DNA of 64,000 nucleotides from an uncultured Nitrospira sp. (GCA_902500995.1 CABVSR010000009.1:62001-126000), one strand, 5' to 3'. Positions 53,873 to 61,791 are shown, counted from the first letter of the stretch. The notes: generated by a model from the sequence alone, not told the origin. A program made the numbers and translations.

Positions 53873-54307
53873 TCATTCAGGTTTGATCCACAAGGTGATG
53901 CCGTCCACATGATCGACGAGACTGCGTTGGCCTTTGGTCAGCGGCCTGCTCCCGAGGTTGTGCGCATTCCATGTGCTGCCTCGGCATTCCGCCTTGCCCC
54001 GGCCGTCCGGAGGAATGTCTTCCAGGACGATGGCCGTTTCACCGCCCATGGTATCGACCGGCGACACACCGCCGCGGTCGGGTTTCATGAGACGGCGCAG
54101 TGGTTGGCGGAGGAGGACCAGGGAACCTGCGGAAAAGACCGAAAACAGCAGCCAGGACATCCACGCGCTCTGGATCACCCCCAGGCCGACCAGCGCGCCG
54201 ACCAGCAGCGCGCCGATGCCGAAGAACAACATATAGAAGCCGCCGGGCGTGAGCATTTCGCCGGCGAGTAGAAAGAGTCCCAGAAAGGCCCAGAGCCACC
54301 AACTCAT
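53873..54307 (-). CDS. NfeD-family membrane protein
   Basis: A 144-residue short NfeD (NfeD1b type). Hydrophobic helices at about 2-20, 24-42 and 48-65, then an OB-fold C-domain (TMGGETAIVLEDIPPDGRGKAECRGSTWNAHNL). It works with the SPFH protein downstream. GAGGAGG precedes the ATG. Divergent from the CARF gene. Confidence 0.9.
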   Translation of the reverse strand: MSWWLWAFLGLFLLAGEMLTPGGFYMLFFGIGALLVGALVGLGVIQSAWMSWLLFSVFSAGSLVLLRQPLRRLMKPDRGGVSPVDTMGGETAIVLEDIPPDGRGKAECRGSTWNAHNLGSRPLTKGQRSLVDHVDGITLWIKPE

Positions 54308-54429
54308 CGCACCTCCTCAGCCGGCACCACTCGTCGGAGCGCGCAGGATTTCACGCGAAAGAATATGCGTCTTTGCCGGGAGCGTCAAGGATTGCCGCCA
54401 AACTCGCCTGCATGGAATCCTCATGATTG

Positions 54430-54438
54430 TGATATAGT
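54430..54438 (+). promoter_or_regulatory. Extended -10 element before the CARF gene
   Basis: TGA followed by TATAGT (54433-54438) gives an extended -10 box (TGnTATAAT form). No good -35 box lies 16-18 bases upstream, as is usual for extended -10 promoters. The ATG at 54447 is eight bases after the box and lacks a Shine-Dalgarno. Confidence 0.4.
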
Positions 54439-54446
54439 CCGCGGTC

Positions 54447-55703
54447 ATGCCTGCGGATACTCCCGTTAAAGCACTCATCCTGGCCTTCACCGATGCGCCG
54501 CCTCTCGCGGCCTACGTCATCAACCGCCTGCAGCCTGAACTGCTCTGTTTTTTTGTGCCGGAGTCGGCGAAGGCCCAAGTCGAATCCGCTGTGCAGCCGT
54601 TGGTCCAGCAAATGCCGAAGCGCTGGGATTGGGTGGTGACGCCTGATCCGGCCGACATGTTGGCCTGCCATCGCGCGCTATCGCGAAGCGTGCATGATCT
54701 CCTCCGCACCTGGTCGGTGCAGGTGGGTGAAGTGGTCGTCGATCTGACCGGGGCGACGCCGGCTATGGCCGCGGCCTTGGCGACCGTAAGCCAGCCTTGG
54801 ACGTCCCGCATGATCAGTCTGGTTGAGGCAGCAGGATCGGACGAGAGCGAACAGATCACGGTCGATGGTCTCACCAAGCGCTGGGTCCAGGGCAATCCTT
54901 GGGACGAATCGGCGGTGGTCGTGCGTCGTGAAGCCAGTGAGGCGTTCAACCAGGGATCGTTCAGAGCCGCCGCTACGCTGTTCCATACGCTGGAAGCTCG
55001 CGTGAGCGGCGGACAGAAGCCGCTGTACCGCGCCCTCGCGGACCTCGCGCTGGGGTATGGTCTCTGGGAACAGTTTCACTATCGCCAGGCGTGGGACAAG
55101 CTGAAGACCTCATTAAAGGCGCTCGACATGGCCTCGATCTGGGGCGGGCCACCGGGACTGAAAGAGCTGCTGCCCTCGATCAAGGCGAACAGCGGGTTCT
55201 TGGAAAAGCTGGTGCTTGACCCGGCTGAGGTCAAAGAGGGCGTCGTGCTCGATCTGCTGGCGCATGCGCACCGCCGCGGCCATGCCGACCATGATTATGA
55301 ACGTGCCATGATTGCGCTGATGCGCGCGCTGGAAGCCTTCGCCCAACGCCAGTTGTTCAAGCAATACAAGATCAAGACCTGGGATGTGCAACCGGATCAG
55401 TTGCCCGACGCCTTACGAGACACCTGCCGTGCCTGTTACCTGGACGATGTCGATGGTAAGTATAAGCTCCCGCTGCCGAGCCAGTGGCGCGCCCTGGCAG
55501 GGTTTGGTGATCCGGTGGGGCAGGCCTTTGTCCGCGATTGGCCCAAGATGAAACCGCTGCTCGATGCCGCCAATCATGCGGTACTGGGCCACGGGTTCGA
55601 GGCGATCAAAGGCGAGCGAGTGCAGCAGCTTTCCGATATCGTCATGAAGCTCACCGGCGTGAACGAGTCTTCCCTGCCGAAGTTTCCCGTCCTCGGTCTG
55701 TAA
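54447..55703 (+). CDS. CARF-domain protein, TIGR02710-like (CRISPR-associated type)
   Basis: A 418-residue soluble protein. Residues 1-130 form a Rossmann-like CARF domain: KALILAFTDAPPLAAYVINR (first strand and loop), LLCFFVPESAKAQVESAV, and VVVDLTGATPAMAAAL (99-110, the D-x-TG-x-T motif that holds the ring nucleotide). Residues 155-418 are helical, with an ALxxLxxG repeat-like helix pair and the DYERAMIALMRALEAFAQRQLF and YKIKTWDVQPDQLPDAL segments, which match my memory of the TIGR02710 family. No HEPN RxxxxH in a fitting position and no PD-(D/E)XK nuclease motif can be asserted. CARF proteins sense cyclic oligoadenylate from Cas10, but no CRISPR or cas gene is in this window. Confidence 0.75.
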   Translation: MPADTPVKALILAFTDAPPLAAYVINRLQPELLCFFVPESAKAQVESAVQPLVQQMPKRWDWVVTPDPADMLACHRALSRSVHDLLRTWSVQVGEVVVDLTGATPAMAAALATVSQPWTSRMISLVEAAGSDESEQITVDGLTKRWVQGNPWDESAVVVRREASEAFNQGSFRAAATLFHTLEARVSGGQKPLYRALADLALGYGLWEQFHYRQAWDKLKTSLKALDMASIWGGPPGLKELLPSIKANSGFLEKLVLDPAEVKEGVVLDLLAHAHRRGHADHDYERAMIALMRALEAFAQRQLFKQYKIKTWDVQPDQLPDALRDTCRACYLDDVDGKYKLPLPSQWRALAGFGDPVGQAFVRDWPKMKPLLDAANHAVLGHGFEAIKGERVQQLSDIVMKLTGVNESSLPKFPVLGL

Positions 55704-55705
55704 GA

Positions 55706-56176
55706 GCTGATGGCCGATAGCCAATAGCTGATTGTCTGATAGACAGAAAGAGAAAATGGACAGGCATGCCTTTTCGGTTTGAAAGCTTGGAAATTTGGCA
55801 CATGGCCAGAGGGTATTCCCGGACGGTGTACTGCGCGACCGCCAAGTTCCCACGCCACGAGGACTACGGTTTACGATCCCAGATGAATCGAGCCGCTAAC
55901 TCAATTGGCCTGAACATTGCCGAGGGTTCAGCGAAAGGAAGCAGCAAAGCGTTCGACTACCATCTTGAAGTGGCTGTAGGGTCAACTTTCGAAGTGGCGG
56001 CCGCTGCTTTCCTCGCCGCTGATAACGCATACATTTCCGGTGAGGAACAGAAGGAACTGTATGCGGAAGGCCAGAAGCTCGCGAGGAGCATAAATGCTTT
56101 TCGGAATACCTTGCCGCAGGGATGACATGCTATCGATCTTTGGCATCGTCGTTTCTTCATGCCATCGGCCATCAGC
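55706..56176. mobile_element. Possible S23/IVS-type cassette bounded by 13-bp inverted repeat
   Basis: GCTGATGGCCGAT at 55706-55718 has a perfect inverted copy ATCGGCCATCAGC at 56164-56176. Near each are further copies of the 'AGCTGAT/ATCAGC' word (CAATAGCTGATTG at 55721-55733; CGATCAGCC at 56176-56184). The left repeat starts 2 bases after the stop of the CARF gene and the right one ends 17 bases before the ybgC start. Between them lies only the four-helix-bundle gene. Such AGCTGAT-rich flanks are known, from memory, around S23-protein genes. No transposase is inside. Confidence 0.5.
55766..56125 (+). CDS. Four-helix-bundle protein (S23 / 23S rRNA intervening-sequence protein family)
   Basis: A 119-residue protein. 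Typical family blocks: SLEIWHMARGYSRTVYCATAKFP, YGLRSQMNRAANSIGLNIAEGSAKGSSKAF (the NIAEG.....F signature) and FEVAAAAFLAADNAYIS. It forms a small pentameric helical bundle. Family genes sit in 23S rRNA intervening sequences, next to reverse transcriptases in diversity-generating retroelements, or alone between genes with repeats, as here. No reverse transcriptase and no rRNA is present. Confidence 0.92.
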   Translation: MPFRFESLEIWHMARGYSRTVYCATAKFPRHEDYGLRSQMNRAANSIGLNIAEGSAKGSSKAFDYHLEVAVGSTFEVAAAAFLAADNAYISGEEQKELYAEGQKLARSINAFRNTLPQG

Positions 56177-56193
56177 GATCAGCCATCTGCTTC

Positions 56194-56595
56194 ATGGAAA
56201 TTAGAATTTATTACGAAGACACCGACTGCGGCGGAGTCGTGTACTATGCCAACTACCTCAAATATTTCGAACGGGCGAGAACGCAGTATCTCGAAGAGCG
56301 GGGATTGTCGGTTGCGGACCTGCGCGATCAAGGGACGCAGTTCGTCGTGGTGCATGCCGAGGTGGATTACCGGTCACCCGCGCGCTACGGCGACACATTG
56401 GTGATCGAGACCAGTCTGGCGGGTACCAGCCAGGTGTCGTTCACGTTTGCGCATGTGTTGCGGGAGCGGGCGAGCGGGCGTATTGTGGTGGAGGGCTCGG
56501 CCAAACTGGTCACGGTCGACGATCAGCTGAAAGTGAAACGGCTCGACAAGGCCGTTCTGGCTGCGGTACAAGGACCTCCACAAACGAGGAACTAA
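56194..56595 (+). CDS. ybgC: YbgC/4HBT acyl-CoA thioesterase
   Basis: A 133-residue hotdog-fold thioesterase. The EDTDCGGVVYYANYLKYFERARTQYLEERG segment contains the active-site Asp (DTD/DxxGxVxHxxY family box; here Tyr-Tyr-Ala-Asn), followed by FVVVHAEVDYRSPARYGDTLVIET. It cleaves acyl-CoA thioesters and is often found with the Tol-Pal genes; those are not seen here. Start at ATG 56194 (MEIRIYYED). Its stop overlaps the ATG of the 37-residue peptide. Confidence 0.93.
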   Translation: MEIRIYYEDTDCGGVVYYANYLKYFERARTQYLEERGLSVADLRDQGTQFVVVHAEVDYRSPARYGDTLVIETSLAGTSQVSFTFAHVLRERASGRIVVEGSAKLVTVDDQLKVKRLDKAVLAAVQGPPQTRN

Positions 56596-56708
56596 TGGAT
56601 AAACTGGGCACATGGCTGGCGGTTACGGGTGTGGCTATCGGATTCGTGGTCCTCGCCTGGCTCCTCTTCTCCGACAATCCTTCCGACAAGAAAAAGAAGA
56701 AACCCTGA
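56595..56708 (+). CDS. 37-residue single-helix membrane peptide
   Basis: Starts in the TAATG junction at the end of ybgC, with ACGAGGA upstream. The protein has one hydrophobic helix (WLAVTGVAIGFVVLAWLLF, about 7-25) and a basic tail (DKKKKKP). This looks like a real small protein: coupled start, good ribosome site, clear membrane helix. Function unknown. Confidence 0.6.
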   Translation: MDKLGTWLAVTGVAIGFVVLAWLLFSDNPSDKKKKKP

Positions 56709-56804
56709 CTCGTCTTGTGAATCTCTCTGCTGCGGATGTACCGCTCCGTCTCGGCACCTCCTTTTCACGGTTGCTGTGAACCAGCCGGCGTAGCCAAGTA
56801 GCGA

Positions 56805-58556
56805 TTATATCGCGGGCGGAGTTTTGTCCGGTGCGGTGGTGACCGTGGTTTGGAACTCTTCGTAGCCGCCGAAATTATCCCGGTAAAAAGCTCTGAGGCG
56901 AGTCTCCACCTGCCCCTGAAGCTGCGCGTCAGGGGCGATGCCCAGAGCGCGTGCCTGCTCCTGTTTGATCACTTCGGGGAACACTTCCAGGACGCCTTCC
57001 ACCAGCTTACCGTCTTCCTTGCGGCGAAGCGCCTCGAGCGCGCCCGGCTCATTCGACAAAGCGCGGGCCTTTTCGACGGCGCTGTCATACTGATGCATCA
57101 TGACGAAGAGACGGACCAGGATACCCTGCATCGGGAAGTCGCGTCGTTCGTCGTAAGGGGCGCGGCCGTCGATTGCCGGTGGTCCACCGGAAAAAGCCGG
57201 GATCGACCCGGCGGACGGTGGTCCGAGAAGGCCGCGCGCGACGATCTGGTCATAGACCGTTTTGGCAACGAGCAGATTGCCGCGTTGGGTCGGATGGACA
57301 TAGTCCAGGAACAGGTCGAATCCCGGAGCCAGAGGAGCGCTGGCTGCGAGAAAGGCCTGCTCGGCATCGGCCAGCGAGACGTGGTCGTATCGGCCGGCGA
57401 TCTGTCTGAGAGTCTGATTGAGATCGGACGGCGCGCGAAACGGGTTGTAGTCGAGATCGCGGGCGCGGCTGTAGGCCTGGAGCGCCGCTTCATAGTTGCC
57501 CGCTTGTTCCAGGGCGCGCCCGAGGACAAAGTGCGTGTCCGCATGGAGAGGAGCCTGCTCGGAGGCCTCCTGCAAGCGGCGGACTGCGCCCGAGGCATCG
57601 CCTTGCAGCAGCAATCCCTCGCCGCTCCGATAGAGATGCTCCCAGGTCTGGAGCGCCGGCCCCTGGAGAGCCTGGTGAGACACGTTCGGATGCCACTGGC
57701 GCAAATTCACCGGGACCGAGACAAGAATAACCGGCACCTGCCGCTCTGCCGCGGTCTCGACCATCGATTGGATACTGAACGCGTAATGGTGTGTTACCTG
57801 CTCGTATTGGCGAGGATTCTGTCGAAGGTCGAGCGCCAGTTGTTCGATCTTCGACCATTGTTCGTAGGCGACATGCTGGCGCTCGTCCGCCAGGAGCGTG
57901 TTCTCCGGCCACAATCGGCGCCCGAGCGAGCTGCCTTTCACCCGGCGAACCAGATGCAGCCGGTTCAGCGCCTTAGCAACCGGCTCCCACCAGGCCGACT
58001 CTTCACGGTACACCCGTTTTTCAAGAAACTCGTTGTTCCCGCTGTAGATGACGATGAGATCCGGTTCGAATTCGATGACTTCCTGAAAAATCAGGCGGAC
58101 ACGGTAGGCTGCATAGGCATGGGCGCTGACGTTGAGCACTTCGATGGTTCGATCCGGATAGGTGTCCTGCAGCGCCCGTTGCAGGTACCGAGAGTAGATT
58201 TCCTCCTGCGGATGCGGCCAACCGGCGCTCGCTGACCCGCCAAGGCAAAACACGCGAAACGTCCCGGGTGTTTTCGTGACGGGAAAGACCGTGTTCCGTT
58301 CACGATAGACTTCCCGGTTGGCCACCTGGTAATGCGGGCGGCCGCCGATCTCCTTTTGCACAAAGTAAGAATCGACCTGACCAAAATTGAGATAGGGGTC
58401 GTCGGCGACTCGCACATCGGAGACACGCAGGAGGATTTCACAGGCGATGAGGGGAGAGACCGCCAGCAGCGCCAGAATCACTCGGAACAGCATGCGGCGT
58501 GGTGCCGAGAGGGCGGTGCCGGGCGATTGGACGAGGTTCCCGCTCGGTGCGGGCAT
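56805..58556 (-). CDS. SGNH hydrolase fused to TPR region
   Basis: A 583-residue membrane-anchored or exported protein. N-terminal hydrophobic segment (MLFRVILALLAVSPLIACEILLRV) and then an SGNH-type domain: block I is FCLGGSASAGWP (the usual GDS is GGSAS), block III VIYSGNNEFLE (GxND position), and block V LDYVHPT (Asp-His). A stretch of two or three TPRs lies between (GLLLQGDASGAVRRLQEAS, LGRALEQAGNYEAALQAYSRA). Such proteins may be esterases or O-acyl-transferase partners acting on cell-surface glycans. Located 20 bases downstream of a second SGNH gene. Confidence 0.82.
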   Translation of the reverse strand: MPAPSGNLVQSPGTALSAPRRMLFRVILALLAVSPLIACEILLRVSDVRVADDPYLNFGQVDSYFVQKEIGGRPHYQVANREVYRERNTVFPVTKTPGTFRVFCLGGSASAGWPHPQEEIYSRYLQRALQDTYPDRTIEVLNVSAHAYAAYRVRLIFQEVIEFEPDLIVIYSGNNEFLEKRVYREESAWWEPVAKALNRLHLVRRVKGSSLGRRLWPENTLLADERQHVAYEQWSKIEQLALDLRQNPRQYEQVTHHYAFSIQSMVETAAERQVPVILVSVPVNLRQWHPNVSHQALQGPALQTWEHLYRSGEGLLLQGDASGAVRRLQEASEQAPLHADTHFVLGRALEQAGNYEAALQAYSRARDLDYNPFRAPSDLNQTLRQIAGRYDHVSLADAEQAFLAASAPLAPGFDLFLDYVHPTQRGNLLVAKTVYDQIVARGLLGPPSAGSIPAFSGGPPAIDGRAPYDERRDFPMQGILVRLFVMMHQYDSAVEKARALSNEPGALEALRRKEDGKLVEGVLEVFPEVIKQEQARALGIAPDAQLQGQVETRLRAFYRDNFGGYEEFQTTVTTAPDKTPPAI

Positions 58557-58576
58557 AGGGACACCCTTTCGATGAT

Positions 58577-59815
58577 TCAGGATCGGGCGGCGATCTGCCG
58601 TGGAGGCAACATTCCGTCGAGGATCTTGTTGACCAGTGTCGCGACAATGCGATGACCGCGTTCGTCCGGATGACACAGGTCGAGGTACAGGCTGGCGTCC
58701 TGCGCGAGTGTCTGACCGGCCTCGATGACTGGGGCTCCATACTCGCGGGCCACGGCCCGCACGATGTCGTTGTATTCGCTGTCGAGACGCAGCGGCCTCC
58801 CGCCGTGGGCGAGTTTCCAGGCAGGCAGCGTCAGCCTCGCCGTGAGCGCCGCGTCCTCTGCTGCGCCTCGTTGTTCCAGGAGCAAGGCGAGGTGTTTCCT
58901 CGCGAGATCCGAAAACCAGTTGTCCATATTGATCGCAATCCGTAGTTCCGCTTCCGCCTGTTCCGGCCGTCCTGCGCTCAGATGAGCGAGCCCGGTCCGC
59001 AAATGTTCCGAGTGGGCCGGATTGTCCTGAAAGGCGATCAATATCAAGGGCACCTGTCGCTCGCGACAAAACTGCGCGATGCGCTCGAGATTGGCCCGGT
59101 ATTGTTCGGGTGAGACTCTGGTTGGCGCTGTCCTTGCGTCGACGGTCACACTCCCATCGCCGCCGCTTTTGAGCAGGTGCAATTTGATCAGAAGCCGCTG
59201 CAGTCCCCGGTACAGATAGATTTTTTCTCTGAAGTCGAAACGATGCAACCGGGCTTCTCGTTCGAACTTTTCGTGACCGTCGGTGGCTGATTCCGACGGC
59301 ACGACCCGCCGATCGTTGAAGCTGAAGGAGGCGATCACCACATCGGGGCGCACCCTGTCAAAATATTTGGCCAAGGTGGCATACCCTTGCATGGACGTGT
59401 ACCCGCTCACGCCCAGATTGATGACATCGGCGTCCGCCCGAAGGTCGTCCAGCACTTCCGGATACGCGCTACGAGTCGGCACGCCCCAACCAAAGGTGTT
59501 GGAATCACCGATCGCAAGGACGCGCGTACGGGTGGCCGCGCCGACCTGCGCCGAATCGATGGCGAAAAAACCCTCCGCATCGAATTCGCGCAGATAGCGG
59601 GCCGGATCCTGTTGGCGCAGTTCTCCGCCGACCAGCCCTGTGAAATGCGGCCGGCGCTCCCATCCCAGCTCGGGGGTGTACTGATACCAGTCCGGTTTGG
59701 TCGAGGCCAGGTCGGCTTCGGCAGTGAGCAGGATGCGCGAGAGCCCTTCAAGTGCGAGCAACCCCGCCAGCGTGAGGGCCACGCTGAGCAAAATTGCCAT
59801 CAGACGAGAGTGCAT
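58577..59815 (-). CDS. SGNH/GDSL hydrolase
   Basis: A 412-residue exported or anchored protein. Signal segment about 4-28. Motifs: VLAIGDSNTFGWGVP (block I, Ser), SFSFNDRRVVP (FND, block III) and LYLDLCHPDERGHRI (Asp and His, block V). A TPR-like helical insert with repeated Ala/Leu (RPEQAEAELRIAINMDNWF to AAEDAALTARL) separates blocks III and V. Probable surface glycan or lipid esterase. Same strand and order as the 583-residue SGNH gene downstream, 20 bases apart. Confidence 0.88.
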   Translation of the reverse strand: MHSRLMAILLSVALTLAGLLALEGLSRILLTAEADLASTKPDWYQYTPELGWERRPHFTGLVGGELRQQDPARYLREFDAEGFFAIDSAQVGAATRTRVLAIGDSNTFGWGVPTRSAYPEVLDDLRADADVINLGVSGYTSMQGYATLAKYFDRVRPDVVIASFSFNDRRVVPSESATDGHEKFEREARLHRFDFREKIYLYRGLQRLLIKLHLLKSGGDGSVTVDARTAPTRVSPEQYRANLERIAQFCRERQVPLILIAFQDNPAHSEHLRTGLAHLSAGRPEQAEAELRIAINMDNWFSDLARKHLALLLEQRGAAEDAALTARLTLPAWKLAHGGRPLRLDSEYNDIVRAVAREYGAPVIEAGQTLAQDASLYLDLCHPDERGHRIVATLVNKILDGMLPPRQIAARS

Positions 59816-60035
59816 ACGGAAACTCCGATCGTGGCGAATGAGCGAGCGTCAGGTGCGGCCAGCAGTCACTGATCAATGCTGTCACCTAGTATTGAAGAAG
59901 ACTTCCGACTTGCCAAGCAAAGCCTGAAGTTTTGCATGGATGCGGGATGAGGATCTGCGGGCGAACCCTGGTATTGATATGAGTGGTGCGAGGGACGGAA
60001 CGGGAGGATTGTGCGGTCCTGTGCCAGTGGCGCAG

Positions 60036-60755
60036 TCATGGTTCCCCCATCAACTGCGTGACGAGGCCTTCCATGCCATCGGCCCAGATGCGATAGCCGC
60101 GTTCGTTGGGGTGTAACGCATCCGGCATGACATCCTCGGAGAGTCGCCCCGCCCGGTCGAGAAAAAATATCTGACGCTGGTCGGCGAAGGCCCGCAGCCG
60201 GTCGTTAACCTCATCGTTCACGCGGCGAAGCGGGTCGTCCGCTGAGAGGCCTCGCGGGAAGATGGCCAGCAGCAGAATCTTGGAGCCCGGCAAACGGGTA
60301 CGTATTGTGGTCAGAATGGCCTGGATCCCGGCCGCGGTCTCTTCCGGAGGATCTTCGCGCCTGGTCGCGTTATTGGTTCCGATCATCACGATGGCCAGCT
60401 TGGGTGTGATGCCGTCGAGTTCTCCATTCTGGAGCCGCCACAACACATTGTCTGTCTGATCGCCGTTGAAGCCGAGATTGGCGGCATGACGATGGCGATA
60501 AAACGCGTTCCAGATCCGTTGCCCGTCCGCTTCCCATCCTTGCGTGATGGAATCGCCGATAAAGATCAGATCGGCAGGGCCATGCCGCAGACGCTCCACG
60601 GTGCGTACATGCCGTTCCATCCACCAATTCTCCGGTTGAGGGGTGGCCATCACGGCTCTGATCTGTTCCCCGGACGCGGTGGTGCAGCTGAACGATGGCA
60701 GCATGCCTCCAAGGCACAGCGTCAGCAGGAATGCAGCAAACACTCGTGTTCTCAT
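60036..60755 (-). CDS. Exported SGNH/GDSL lipase-esterase (PAF-acetylhydrolase-like)
   Basis: A 239-residue enzyme. Signal peptide (MRTRVFAAFLLTLCLGG...). Block I IFIGDSITQGWEADG, block II NLGFNGDQTDNVLW (Gly), block III VMIGTNN (Asn) and block V ALHPNERGYRIWADGM (Asp-x-x-His shown as DALH). The full SGNH set is present, and the form is that of the PAF-AH gamma type. AGGAGG precedes the ATG at 60755. Third SGNH gene in a row on this strand. Confidence 0.92.
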   Translation of the reverse strand: MRTRVFAAFLLTLCLGGMLPSFSCTTASGEQIRAVMATPQPENWWMERHVRTVERLRHGPADLIFIGDSITQGWEADGQRIWNAFYRHRHAANLGFNGDQTDNVLWRLQNGELDGITPKLAIVMIGTNNATRREDPPEETAAGIQAILTTIRTRLPGSKILLLAIFPRGLSADDPLRRVNDEVNDRLRAFADQRQIFFLDRAGRLSEDVMPDALHPNERGYRIWADGMEGLVTQLMGEP

Positions 60756-61080
60756 CAGGGGCCTCCTGAAAGTCTGCTCCAACTTTCATGGATCCTACGG
60801 GCAGCGTCAAGAGTCGGCGCCGCCCTGGCCCGCACGATCTCTCTGCCGGCGGATCGATTGAAGGTGCCGCACGATTGGTTGGTATATCGGATGCGATACA
60901 GGGGCGCGTTTTCCGCGAGGCTCACAGGAGCCAATTTCAATGGTTTGGATGAAATACGTACAATGATGCCCCCGTGGCCAGGTCCTTGCTCATCTACAGG
61001 GCGAGACGAAAAGATCTGCTTGGAAGGGACCGGTCGCGGGCAGCATGCCGCGAGGAAAGGTCTCGAAAGGAGGATGCACC
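60756..61080. other. Intergenic region between divergent genes
   Basis: 325 bases between the GDSL gene (minus) and a lipoprotein gene (plus). It must hold their promoters. AAAGGAGG (61065-61075 region) is the ribosome site of the lipoprotein. No coding frame with a ribosome site or protein signature was seen, and the long open frame crossing here on the plus strand has no such support. Confidence 0.45.
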
Positions 61081-61491
61081 ATGACACGCTTCTACACCAT
61101 GCTGTCCTCGATCGGTATCCTCGTGCTCTTCAGCGGCTGCGTCGCCCAGCACACCTGCAGCAGCCAAGAGATGATCGGGATGAAGGACAAAGGTTTTTCG
61201 GTGGATCAGATCAACAACCTCTGTACCACCTACAAATTCCAGGAGGAGGCGGTTCAGGCTGTCTCTCAGGTGCTCCAGAAAGACCCCGCGAAAACACCGC
61301 AACAGGAAGCGCAAGCGACTCAGGTGGCGGCGCCGAACGGGGTCCACACCCGTTCAGTCGGCAGATGGTCAGCTCCGGCCCTGAGTTGTGCGACGCAGGC
61401 CGGAGCTTGTCGATTAGGACAGCCGGCAGAGCGCGGGTTGTCCTGCACTTGTGCCACGCTCTTTGGAAACATTCCGGGAGTCACGCAGTAG
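61081..61491 (+). CDS. Small cysteine-containing lipoprotein
   Basis: A 136-residue lipoprotein, lipobox FSGC (Cys 20). The first mature part carries SSQEMIGMKDKGFSVDQINNLC, a short helical segment that looks like an SHOCT-like or 'MKxKGxS..qI' unit. The C-terminal half is rich in Ala, Gly, Pro and Cys (CATQAGAC, CTCATLFG), which is unusual. AAAGGAGG lies just before the ATG at 61081. No family known. Confidence 0.72.
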   Translation: MTRFYTMLSSIGILVLFSGCVAQHTCSSQEMIGMKDKGFSVDQINNLCTTYKFQEEAVQAVSQVLQKDPAKTPQQEAQATQVAAPNGVHTRSVGRWSAPALSCATQAGACRLGQPAERGLSCTCATLFGNIPGVTQ

Positions 61492-61496
61492 CCTCA

Positions 61497-61521
61497 GGAG
61501 GCTCGACGATGTTGAGCCTCC
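61497..61521 (+). terminator. Hairpin after the lipoprotein gene
   Basis: GGAGGCTC (61497-61504) pairs perfectly with GAGCCTCC (61514-61521) over a nine-base loop, six bases after the stop. No T-run follows, so it is a weak intrinsic terminator or an mRNA end-stabilising hairpin. Confidence 0.5.
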
Positions 61522-61791
61522 CTCCAGCAGCCCTCGCCATCCGTCTCCGGTCTGGTGGATTGCGGGGGCTGCTTCTGTCACGACGCCAGCCAAGCCGTCC
61601 TCCGCATCCTCCGCCGGTACAAGAAGCGTCACGCCACTCAAAGCACAGCCCGGTCAGGATCGCGCCGCCGCGCCGGTTCGTACGTGCCCTGCGGGCCGGC
61701 TTCTTCACGATCGGTCATACTGCTGGTGCAGGTCCGCAAGATGCCCATAGTGCGGTTGATCCTCATCCGGCGCGGATGGAAACACATCGTC
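61522..61791. other. Intergenic region, nothing identified
   Basis: 270 bases between the hairpin and the end of the cupredoxin gene on the other strand. Only open frames without ribosome sites or protein signatures are seen. Confidence 0.4.

Noticed and set aside
53066-54271. Open frame of 401 codons antisense to SPFH and NfeD
   Set aside because: Spans two well-supported genes on the other strand; shadow.
54675-55290. Possible HEPN-type RNase motif (Arg-x4-6-His) in the CARF protein, for example RRGHADH
   Set aside because: The motif is short and common. One copy falls inside the CARF half and the other lies at a helix start, not in a recognisable HEPN context, so no nuclease activity is claimed.
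55766-56125. Diversity-generating retroelement (S23/Avd next to a reverse transcriptase)
   Set aside because: No reverse transcriptase and no template/variable repeat pair were found nearby; only the S23 gene is present.
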